Source: Nitrospira sp.
GTDB lineage: Bacteria; Nitrospirota; Nitrospiria; Nitrospirales; Nitrospiraceae
Assembly (NCBI GenBank): GCA_012032965.1
Contig: JAAUPT010000169.1
Span: 1-5,179, forward strand
Direction: 5' to 3'
DNA length: 5,179 nucleotides
The notes under the pieces were generated by a model. It searched no databases. It saw nothing but the letters and a program-made list of their open reading frames with translations, and was not told the origin of the DNA. Below are positions 1 to 5,179 of the stretch, in pieces (position 1 is the first letter of the stretch; every line of letters starts with the position of its first letter). The position numbers and the translations under genes are program-made.

Positions 1-2
1 TT

Positions 3-1814
3 AACCGAGGTCAACTGGGGTCATTTGGTGTTCCAGGAGAGACCGACCAAGATGTTGAGGAGGGGATTGCGCTCATTCTCAAGAACCGCAAGTATATCGG
101 TCGGTTGGCAAACATCAACCCACTGATACTGGTGAATGGCAGCGTCTACTGGATCGATCCAGCCTCCCACAACATCGTATTGAAGGAATCTCAGGAAACT
201 ATGTACGAGAAGTATCCAAGAGCGCTTCCGGCAGACCAATGGCACAGCACCGATCCGTACATCGACGCGCAGGTGCGCAAAGAGCGATTTGAACGTATCG
301 TTCTTGCCTTACACGATGCGGGTTTCAACGTGGGGGCCTGGGCCAATCGCGTAATCGAGGACGTTAAGTTCAATCGTGATAAGGCGCGAACCGGTTCCTC
401 CAATGAGGGTGCCATCAGTGCAGGGGAATTCGAAGTGGCCGGGGGTAACGATACAGGGAATATCCTGAGTCTTACGGAAGAGGAACGGGCGCTTGAAGTT
501 GCCAGCCAGCGTTCGCCACTTGCTGAGGAAAATCACACGCGCACGACAAGACCCATTCCGATGTACGCTGCTCAGGATGCTCAATCGCCGGATGCTGGTA
601 AGCCGTTGGCGGAGCCTCCGCTATTTGGGATTGCAGGCGAATCGCCGCGCAAGGTCCGTGAAATGAGCACGCACACGATCCTTTTCTACAACGGTTGGTA
701 CTTTGGCATTCCCGCCGCCCTAGGCAGTGTTGACGTAACAAGTCCTGAATCCTCCGCAATCTCGGGTATTCTGCGTTATCCGACCGAGGCAGAGGTCCTT
801 GCGGCCATTGAGGAGAGTGCTCGATGGGCGAATTCACGAGGTCATTACGATGATCAACAAAAGCAGCGAACGTCCGGATCCTACATGCGAGTCGATAGCG
901 TTGGCGAAATGTCTGAACCTGCTGAGATCCCCAGCAAGCCTCGCATCCTTCAATTCGACAAGATGTATATTGCCGTGAATCAAGATGTCTTAATGAACCC
1001 GTTTGGTCGAAGATCAGTGGCCGAACGGAAATCAAAAAGTCAGGAAGAAAGTAAGCGTACGGTCAGTGTTTGGCGCCAGATAGCGGAGCGACTACCTGCA
1101 TCGTTTGAAATGGAGCTTCGTCGCCTCATCCGTCAAGAACGATTTAACAGGGGAAACGGAGCGTATCTGAGTGATTTACAACTCGCCCGTATGCTCCCAC
1201 GTGCGGTAGCTGTGGCTTATGTCAAAGAGCCGCTGAAGCGTCTCAGGCGTCTTGTGACCGGACGAGGCTTCGGTACCAACATGCCGGCGGGAGTGCCGGT
1301 GGAAGGAAAAGATTTCTCTATCCTGTCCGTTGTGACTCAGAATGCTCAACCGGAATTGCTGTGGACCATCGGCAACTATAATCTCGTTAAATTTGACGGG
1401 AAGTTCTACGGAATACCTCATGGGGCCTACGTGGAATGGGATTCCGGTTTAGTCGCGTCCATTCCCGACATGCTGCTTGGTGACACTATTGCTGAAGTTG
1501 ACGGGATGATCAGGAAACTAAGAGGAGAAGCGGGGGAGATCTCTATTGCCGCAACGAGTGGTCAGTCTCACGCATCAGGGTTTGCGAAATCGCCCGTTCT
1601 ACTTCGTACGATGCATGAGGAAGGTTACGACGTCATTTCCTATGAAGGTTGGATCTATGGTATGCCGCATGCCCTGGGCTCTATCGACCTCGCCGAAATC
1701 GACGTCATTGAGATGCCAGGTGTCATTCGTGACGTATCCCGTGATGCTGTTGAAAATGAAATCCTTGCGCTAGGTCAAAGCCATGACAGGTCGGGTAGCA
1801 CTGTTGAAGTATGA
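3..1814 (+). CDS. B12-binding-type radical SAM protein, C-terminal part, with tandem 'YGIP' repeats (5' end outside window)
   Basis: The frame is open to the left edge, so the gene begins upstream; the TTG at 105 is an internal Leu codon, not the start. The first visible residues read F-G-V-PGET-D-Q-D-V-E-E-G, then K-N-R-K-Y-I, then NINPLILVNGS and Y-W-x-D-P. This matches the end of the radical SAM barrel in B12-binding-domain radical SAM enzymes, where a G-x-PGET motif precedes an N-x-NP-x-x-x-x-x-GS strand. The CxxxCxxC cluster motif and cobalamin domain would lie outside the window. After about nt 400 comes a low-complexity linker, then three ~47-residue repeats (nt 672-812, 1371-1514, 1623-1769) separated by a basic helical segment (about nt 1060-1260). 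The stop overlaps the SDR start by four bases. The likely job is a radical-based modification of a glycan, lipid or nucleotide-sugar precursor; the substrate is unknown. The radical SAM call rests on the C-terminal motif only. Confidence 0.75.
   Translation, partial: NRGQLGSFGVPGETDQDVEEGIALILKNRKYIGRLANINPLILVNGSVYWIDPASHNIVLKESQETMYEKYPRALPADQWHSTDPYIDAQVRKERFERIVLALHDAGFNVGAWANRVIEDVKFNRDKARTGSSNEGAISAGEFEVAGGNDTGNILSLTEEERALEVASQRSPLAEENHTRTTRPIPMYAAQDAQSPDAGKPLAEPPLFGIAGESPRKVREMSTHTILFYNGWYFGIPAALGSVDVTSPESSAISGILRYPTEAEVLAAIEESARWANSRGHYDDQQKQRTSGSYMRVDSVGEMSEPAEIPSKPRILQFDKMYIAVNQDVLMNPFGRRSVAERKSKSQEESKRTVSVWRQIAERLPASFEMELRRLIRQERFNRGNGAYLSDLQLARMLPRAVAVAYVKEPLKRLRRLVTGRGFGTNMPAGVPVEGKDFSILSVVTQNAQPELLWTIGNYNLVKFDGKFYGIPHGAYVEWDSGLVASIPDMLLGDTIAEVDGMIRKLRGEAGEISIAATSGQSHASGFAKSPVLLRTMHEEGYDVISYEGWIYGMPHALGSIDLAEIDVIEMPGVIRDVSRDAVENEILALGQSHDRSGSTVEV
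672..812 (+). repeat. 'YGIP' protein repeat, copy 1 (radical SAM protein)
   Basis: This encodes about 47 residues beginning T-I-L-F-Y-N-G-W-Y-F-GIP-A-A-LG-S-V-D-V and ending in T-E-A-E-VLAAIEE. The pattern is a hydrophobic strand, an aromatic-rich turn, a GIP core, LG-x-(V/I)-D, a variable segment, G-(I/V)-(L/I), and a closing helix with E-(V/x)-x-x-x-I. It is closest to copy 3 in the same protein. The likeness is in the protein; the DNA of the copies has diverged. I do not recognise a named family. Confidence 0.6.
1371..1514 (+). repeat. 'YGIP' protein repeat, copy 2 (radical SAM protein)
   Basis: This encodes G-N-Y-N-L-V-K-F-D-G-K-F-YGIP-H-G-A-Y-V-E and ends T-I-A-E-V-D-G-M-I-R-K. It keeps the strand, YGIP core and closing helix, but lacks the LG-S-(I/V)-D element seen in copies 1 and 3. 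It follows a basic helical segment (about nt 1060-1260), and a comparable helical, basic stretch precedes the repeats of the downstream glycosyltransferase. Confidence 0.6.
1623..1769 (+). repeat. 'YGIP' protein repeat, copy 3 (radical SAM protein)
   Basis: This encodes G-Y-D-V-I-S-Y-E-G-W-I-YGMP-H-ALGS-I-D-L, then M-PGV-I-R-D, and ends in a helix with E-N-E-I-L-A-L. It shares GW-x-(Y/F)-(Y/F)G-(I/M)-P and ALGS-(V/I)-D with copy 1. It sits about 14 residues from the C-terminus of the protein, the same terminal placement as in the glycosyltransferase. Confidence 0.6.
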
Positions 1815-2683
1815 GGCTATTTCAGAAAGATGTTTCTACTCATGGCATCTTGCAGAATCTGAACCCTCCTTCTTGGCGGGATCATCATTTCGGTCTACCG
1901 CAAGCCAGGTGGGACCGACTTAAGGGAAGGAATTTTTGGATAACTGGTGCAGGTACCGGATATGGACGGTGTATTGCGCTGGCGCTGGCTGCCGCGGGGT
2001 CTCGAGTCTTTATTTCAGGAAGGCGGATCGAGAAATTGCGCGAGACTCTGGCCGAGGGTAGTTCTCTCGGCATCGACGTCAGCAACTGTATCCCCGTCCC
2101 GGTGGATATTAGGTCTGAGGTAGATCTTGTTCGTGCTGTGCGAACTATCCAGCAAACTACTCCCAGCCTGTATGGGCTGGTGAACAGTGGCGCCCTTCCC
2201 CAATCCTCAGAAACGGCATTTCCACTCATCGGACAGAGTGTTGCTGCCTGGACGGATCTCCTCACAACGAACGTAACGGGACCATGGTTGACGAGTAAGA
2301 ACGCATTACCTCTGTTGGGCCATGAAGATGAATTTCGTATTATCTTCCTATCATCCGAAGCCGGATGGGCATCGACGCCAGGCTTTGGCCCTTATAATGT
2401 CAGTAAATCGGCCATAAACACGCTTGGTGCTTCCCTTGCTGCCGAATGCGTTACGAGATATCCAGGCAAGGATATTCAGATCAACGTGTTGGTCCCTGGC
2501 GAAGCCCGTACCGAGATGAATCAGGGCTCAACTGAAAGTCCCTACTCGGTGGTCAACATGGTGCTAGTTTTGCTGTCACATCCACCGGGTGGCCCCAACG
2601 GGCGTTTTTTTCATCGTGACGGGCGACATCTGCCGTTTGCATACACTCAAGCATATCCGCAACCGCTCTTAGACGTGGGTTGA
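1811..2683 (+). CDS. Short-chain dehydrogenase/reductase (SDR), complete
   Basis: This 290-residue protein is an NAD(P)-binding SDR with a Rossmann fold, expected in the cytoplasm and acting on an alcohol/ketone centre of an unknown substrate. The cofactor loop TGAGTGYG lies at residues 45-52 (TGxxxGxG). The SGRR after the second strand (69-72) has basic residues, which leans towards NADP(H). A conserved Asp is at 99 (VDI), N-S-G at 125-127 takes the NAG position, and Asn154 fits the catalytic Asn. The catalytic Ser is probably 182 and the YxxxK motif is Tyr195/Lys199, so the catalytic set looks intact. PG at 229-230 follows the sixth strand. An N-terminal extension of about 40 residues precedes the fold. 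The ATG overlaps the upstream stop (ATGA) and there is no strong Shine-Dalgarno beyond GAAG just before it, so translation is probably coupled. The context suggests sugar or glycan-precursor metabolism (inference). Confidence 0.9.
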   Translation: MRLFQKDVSTHGILQNLNPPSWRDHHFGLPQARWDRLKGRNFWITGAGTGYGRCIALALAAAGSRVFISGRRIEKLRETLAEGSSLGIDVSNCIPVPVDIRSEVDLVRAVRTIQQTTPSLYGLVNSGALPQSSETAFPLIGQSVAAWTDLLTTNVTGPWLTSKNALPLLGHEDEFRIIFLSSEAGWASTPGFGPYNVSKSAINTLGASLAAECVTRYPGKDIQINVLVPGEARTEMNQGSTESPYSVVNMVLVLLSHPPGGPNGRFFHRDGRHLPFAYTQAYPQPLLDVG

Positions 2684-2722
2684 TACGCCATTTCAACCAC
2701 TGATTCAGCGACGTGTTATAGC

Positions 2723-3718
2723 ATGACCCGTCCACTCTTAAACGTCACGATTCCTTGGAGCCTTAGCCACTATATTCCATTGGATGGTTTTCATCCGCTC
2801 TATCGAGCACTGTTCGATCATGCCCCGGAGAATATTTGCTTCTCGGCATGGGATAACGTGAAGCTGTATCGCAAGTTCCGGGATGATGCTTCTGTGCGCA
2901 GGACAGTGATAGAGCAAGTAAAATGTGAAGCGTATCGTCACGATCGACTTAATGGAAGTTCCATCGCAATGAGGTATCAGGAGTATTTCTGGCCTCCCGA
3001 TCATGTCCTGACGACCGCTCTCGAGGGGGATTTGGAATTTTATCACACCGCCCCATTCCCCTCTCTCAAACGACCGTTCGTCTTTCACTGCGAGTCGTTT
3101 GTGCCAGTCCTTTTTCCGTTTGCTCAACGCGGGAATGGCGATGCCGAAAGCTATGAAGAGCTTAAGGCTCACTATAGAAGCATTTTTGCGAATCCTTTGT
3201 GCCTTGGAATCTTTTCTCATGTGCCCGAGACACTTCAAGCGCTCAGCCTGTTCTTGTCAGATCCAATCATCGACGGGAAGTTGTTTTCCTCAAGGACGGG
3301 GCTAAGTGCCAATGCGTTCTCGATTCACGACCCAGAACAAAAGCCCTCGCTTTCCAGGCCGCGGTTCTTGTTTATCAATTCTGCTAACCAGAATTCCGTG
3401 AATTTCTTTCGTCGTGGCGGGCATCTCGTCTTACGTTTTTGGAAGGAGTTTGTTGCCAGTAGCCGAGACGGCCAGTTGATGCTTCGTTGCGCAATGCCGG
3501 GTGAGAGGGAGTTGTGTGAATATGGCGTCGATGTGTCCTGGGTTAAACATGAAATGGGCCGAAGTATCGTTTGGGATCAAGGTTATCTGGCCAGTTATGA
3601 AATACAGTCCTTAATGGCCAACGCTCATTTTTTCCTGCTTCCCAGTGTGGCTCTGCACTCTGTTTCGATCATGGAGGCAATGAGGGGGGAGCGATTCCTG
3701 TCGTGTCTGATACTGTAG
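2723..3718 (+). CDS. GT-B glycosyltransferase, N-terminal piece (frameshifted; continues in next entry)
   Basis: This reads as a 331-residue protein but is the front part of a larger gene. Residues 10-31 (IPWSLSHYIPLDGFHPLYRA and on) and the HCESF motif at 122-126 lie in the acceptor-side half. A basic/aromatic segment starting near 211 (RPRFLFINSANQNS) opens the second Rossmann half. Residues 297-320 (LMANAHFFLLPS, then SVSIMEAM) match the donor-binding S-x-x-x-x-EAM motif of GT4/GT1-like enzymes. After R-G at 321-322 the frame runs into an unrelated tail, ERFLSCLIL, and a TAG. The expected G-x-x-P-V-V-S-D continuation is present in the -1 frame. As written, the product lacks the end of the donor domain and is probably inactive. 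The gap to the SDR stop is 39 bases, with no clear Shine-Dalgarno or terminator. The ATG start is chosen because the family-like IPWSL segment follows at once. Confidence 0.8.
   Translation: MTRPLLNVTIPWSLSHYIPLDGFHPLYRALFDHAPENICFSAWDNVKLYRKFRDDASVRRTVIEQVKCEAYRHDRLNGSSIAMRYQEYFWPPDHVLTTALEGDLEFYHTAPFPSLKRPFVFHCESFVPVLFPFAQRGNGDAESYEELKAHYRSIFANPLCLGIFSHVPETLQALSLFLSDPIIDGKLFSSRTGLSANAFSIHDPEQKPSLSRPRFLFINSANQNSVNFFRRGGHLVLRFWKEFVASSRDGQLMLRCAMPGERELCEYGVDVSWVKHEMGRSIVWDQGYLASYEIQSLMANAHFFLLPSVALHSVSIMEAMRGERFLSCLIL
3684..3689 (+). other. Frameshift site: run of six G inside the glycosyltransferase gene
   Basis: The reading is ATG AGG GGG GAG CGA, which ends at the TAG at 3716-3718. With one more G it reads ATG AGG GGG GGA GCG ATT CCT GTC GTG, giving M-R-G-G-A-I-P-V-V-S-D, the normal continuation of the EAM donor-binding motif. 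The needed shift is one added base, or a -1 ribosomal shift. The run is not a canonical X-XXY-YYZ slippery heptamer, since only one of the two tRNAs would re-pair fully. A homopolymer sequencing error is the simplest reading. Confidence 0.8.
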
Positions 3719-4953
3719 GTACCTCAGTATATGTCACTGATAAGGAAAATGGGATTGTCCTGTACGGTGTGCGGAAAGAAGTCTGGCCCGACGATGGAGG
3801 AACGGACTTGTCCTTGGACCGATATGGCCGATGGCCTCAGCTCGATGATCTTCTTGTCGAACAAATGACAAGCCGTGTATGTGCCTCACTGGACGAGCCT
3901 GGCGTCTATTGGGGAATGCATAGTCGCATACGTTCTCATGTTACGGAACGGTTTTCAGGCCAGAGTTTTGCGCAGGATTTCTGGAACTCTGTATTGGATC
4001 GATATATGAAATTCGGATCAGCGTCTGCCGTTGGGGAGGCTGGTTCCAAATCCATGGGCTGTTCCCTGAGCGAGTGTACAATCCAGAATGATGGTTGGGC
4101 GCGCGTGTTTGAGAGCCCCCCACAACCGATGTTACGAATTAGGACAGAGTTTGGCAGAGTATGGGAATTGGGTGGTGCCATAATCCAGGCGTATGGAAAT
4201 CCTCTCATCGATCTGAATGACTGGTCTACATTGGCACAGTACTATAAACCTGATGCACCGTCGGTTACGTACGCCAATACCTTGGAGGAACTGGAAGGAC
4301 GGTACCTTCACCCGCTCGGAGGACGACGAGAAGGAATGCGGCGCAAGTTGGTTCGATGGATTTCCAATACTCTCAAGCCATTTCCCACCCTGTATCAATA
4401 TGCCGCCCAGGTTCTAACGGTTTATCGTCGGCATGGAGGGCCCGTGTTCGCCAGGCCTCAGGCAGAACCTGAGGTCGAACTCGTACGTCAGGGAATAACT
4501 GGGTATAACATTATTCGTCATCGTGATCGGTACTATGCCATTCTTCAGCGGGAGGGGGAATTTTCTCCTGAGAAGGCTGAGGCTGGTGGCTATTCGTTTT
4601 GTCATCGGGGGAATTCTGTCGATGAAGTCCTCTATAGTATCGCTGTAAGTGTCCCCGCAGCGAGGTCGCTGACTTCCGAAGAAGACGCTGAACCTGCCCA
4701 AGTCGTCATTGAGGGGTTCCATAATTTCAACATTATCCGTCAAGGCAAGGAATTTTACGCCATTTTACAGAGAGAGGGTGAATTTGTTCGAGCGAAATTG
4801 CTCTCTAAACAGTATGCCCCATTGTTTTCAGGCCTTTCGCTTGAAGAAGTTCAGCGCAAAATTCTGATTGCGTTAATTGATGAATCGGCATGGGGCCAAG
4901 TCTGGGAAAATCCTGTCGATTCTATTGAAGCGTCGAGACGAGGCATCCCTTGA
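3703..4953 (+). CDS. GT-B glycosyltransferase, C-terminal piece with two 'YAILQREGEF' repeats
   Basis: This is open from the frameshift site; the GTG at 3703 can start a 416-residue product but is more likely an internal Val. Residues 1-103 (SDTVGTSVYVTD, ENGIVL, then a helical end with DFWNSVLDRYMKF) complete the donor domain begun at 2723. With one base restored at 3684-3689, the two pieces make one 743-residue protein. Residues about 104-205 form an extra region with R-V-W-E-L-G-G, Y-GNP-L-I-D-L-N-D-W and N-T-L-E-E-L-E-GRYL; I do not recognise it as a named domain. A basic helical stretch (about 210-243) follows, then two repeats at about 264-313 and 336-390. There is no signal peptide or membrane segment. 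The probable role is cytoplasmic sugar transfer during glycan assembly; donor and acceptor are unknown. The TGA overlaps the TTG start of the next gene. Confidence 0.75.
   Translation: MSDTVGTSVYVTDKENGIVLYGVRKEVWPDDGGTDLSLDRYGRWPQLDDLLVEQMTSRVCASLDEPGVYWGMHSRIRSHVTERFSGQSFAQDFWNSVLDRYMKFGSASAVGEAGSKSMGCSLSECTIQNDGWARVFESPPQPMLRIRTEFGRVWELGGAIIQAYGNPLIDLNDWSTLAQYYKPDAPSVTYANTLEELEGRYLHPLGGRREGMRRKLVRWISNTLKPFPTLYQYAAQVLTVYRRHGGPVFARPQAEPEVELVRQGITGYNIIRHRDRYYAILQREGEFSPEKAEAGGYSFCHRGNSVDEVLYSIAVSVPAARSLTSEEDAEPAQVVIEGFHNFNIIRQGKEFYAILQREGEFVRAKLLSKQYAPLFSGLSLEEVQRKILIALIDESAWGQVWENPVDSIEASRRGIP
4492..4641 (+). repeat. Variant 'YGIP-like' repeat, copy 4 (glycosyltransferase)
   Basis: This encodes G-I-T-G-Y-NIIR-H-R-D-R-Y-YAILQREGEF and ends S-V-D-E-V-L-Y-S-I. 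It has the same plan as the three repeats in the radical SAM protein: (Y/F)-(N/D)-(I/L/V)-(I/V) strand, an aromatic pair before a short core, a G four residues on, a variable middle and a closing (D/E)-EV-x-x-x-I helix. The core is YAIL instead of YGIP. Confidence 0.6.
4708..4872 (+). repeat. Variant 'YGIP-like' repeat, copy 5 (glycosyltransferase)
   Basis: This encodes I-E-G-F-H-N-F-NIIR-Q-G-K-E-F-YAILQREGEF and ends L-S-L-EEV-Q-R-K-I. NIIR and YAILQREGEF are identical to copy 4 and equally spaced, so the two arose by duplication. The DNA still shows it: AACATTATTCGTCA at the first copy against AACATTATCCGTCA at the second. Confidence 0.7.
4937..4943 (+). promoter_or_regulatory. Likely ribosome binding site for the TTG-started gene at 4950
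   Basis: GACGAGG lies inside the end of the glycosyltransferase gene, six bases before the TTG at 4950. It is a moderate Shine-Dalgarno match at a normal distance. It supports TTG as the start, because no ATG or GTG occurs between the in-frame stop at 4926-4928 and that codon. Confidence 0.45.
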
Positions 4954-4965
4954 AGAAGCCTTCAA
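4950..4965 (+). promoter_or_regulatory. Small hairpin covering the TTG start codon
   Basis: TTGAAG (4950-4955) and CTTCAA (4960-4965) are perfect inverted repeats around an AAGC loop. In the mRNA this six-pair stem would hold the start codon of the last gene. It could make that start depend on ribosomes finishing the glycosyltransferase. The stem is short and AU-rich, so it may be chance. Confidence 0.25.
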
Positions 4966-5179
4966 TCCATTGTTGGGTCTACAATCATCAATTGTATGGG
5001 ATTGGTGACCAAGTCAGCTTTGCGGTCACCGCGTTCCGGCAGCACGGCTATCCGGTTTCCGTGGGGAGACAGCCACGGTATTCGTCTCTGAATGTCATCA
5101 TTGAAGGGCTTTCCTCGGGGAACAGTAGAGATGTGTTGTTGGAGTTTTGTCGCTCATCACGAAAACGAGTTGCGGTGAT
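4950..5179 (+). CDS. Start of an unidentified protein, possibly another glycosyltransferase (3' end outside window)
   Basis: The frame runs open from a TTG at 4950 to the right edge, giving 76 codons. The first residues are M-K-K-P-S-I-H-C-W-V-Y-N-H-Q-LYGIGDQ, followed by VSFAVTAFRQHGYPVSVG and later S-L-N-V-I-I-E-G. The pattern, a first strand, a GIGDQ turn, a helix, a second strand after HGYPV, then NVIIEG, suggests an alternating strand/helix (Rossmann-like) fold as in the N-terminal half of a GT-B glycosyltransferase. That is inference; I do not recognise the family firmly. The next usable in-frame start is the TTG at about 4992, which would cut the first strand, so 4950 is preferred. The start overlaps the preceding TGA (TTGA), pointing to coupled translation in the same operon. 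Codon use resembles its neighbours. Confidence 0.65.
   Translation, partial: MKKPSIHCWVYNHQLYGIGDQVSFAVTAFRQHGYPVSVGRQPRYSSLNVIIEGLSSGNSRDVLLEFCRSSRKRVAV

Noticed and set aside
472..1035. 187-codon open frame on the minus strand
   Set aside because: It lies opposite the radical SAM gene, is rich in Arg, Gln and Cys with no recognisable motif, and looks like a shadow of the real frame.
1885..2265. 126-codon open frame on the minus strand
   Set aside because: It is the reverse of the SDR cofactor-binding region, whose forward motifs are intact; no protein features are seen on the minus strand.
2592..2611. Terminator-like GCCC-CAAC-GGGC stem followed by a G and seven T
   Set aside because: It lies inside the SDR gene, where the T run encodes the Phe-Phe of a well-formed C-terminal G-R-F-F-H-R-D-G-R segment. 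The stem is only four pairs.
2738..3238. 166-codon open frame on the minus strand
   Set aside because: It is antisense to the glycosyltransferase N-terminal half, with no motif and no sign of a start signal.
3703..4953. A separate gene starting at GTG 3703
   Set aside because: Its first residues are the direct continuation of the glycosyltransferase motif cut at 3684-3689, and a protein starting there would lack most of its fold.
4992..5006. LYGIG near the start of the last gene as a sixth repeat copy
   Set aside because: The following GDQVSFAVTAF forms the first helix of a different fold, and the LG and closing-helix elements are absent; the match is too short.

Overview
The window is 5179 bases of bacterial coding DNA with about balanced base composition. 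All supported genes lie on the + strand and are packed almost end to end, so this looks like the middle of one operon. Starts overlap the preceding stops (ATGA, TTGA), and the largest gap between genes is 39 bases. The content suggests a surface-polysaccharide or other glycan-assembly locus of a bacterium that uses cobalamin-dependent radical SAM enzymes. The taxon cannot be fixed from this window. A Gram-negative such as a Nitrospirota or proteobacterial lineage is only a guess.

Layout: (1) From the left edge to 1814 is the C-terminal part of a protein whose first visible ~110 residues look like the end of a B12-binding-domain radical SAM enzyme. A long accessory region follows, carrying three copies of a ~47-residue repeat centred on a 'Y-x-G-x-x-YGIP' core. 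(2) 1811-2683 is a complete NAD(P)-dependent short-chain dehydrogenase/reductase (SDR). (3) 2723-4953 is one GT-B type glycosyltransferase gene split by an apparent one-base deletion in a run of six G at 3684-3689. Adding one G restores a continuous 743-residue protein. Its C-terminus carries two more copies of the same repeat type, in a variant form with 'YAILQREGEF'. (4) 4950 to the right edge is the start of another gene, with a TTG start overlapping the previous stop and open to the end of the window.

How the genes may work together (inference): the glycosyltransferase would add a sugar, while the SDR and radical SAM enzyme could modify a sugar or lipid precursor. The shared repeat in the radical SAM protein and the glycosyltransferase suggests a common ligand, partner or docking surface. 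The two points most worth following up are this shared, apparently unnamed repeat and the frameshift in the G tract. The frameshift could be a sequencing error, a true mutation, or a phase-variation or slippage switch.

There is no sign of RNA genes, insertion sequences, CRISPR arrays or attachment sites, and no stretch of 300 bases lacks a gene.
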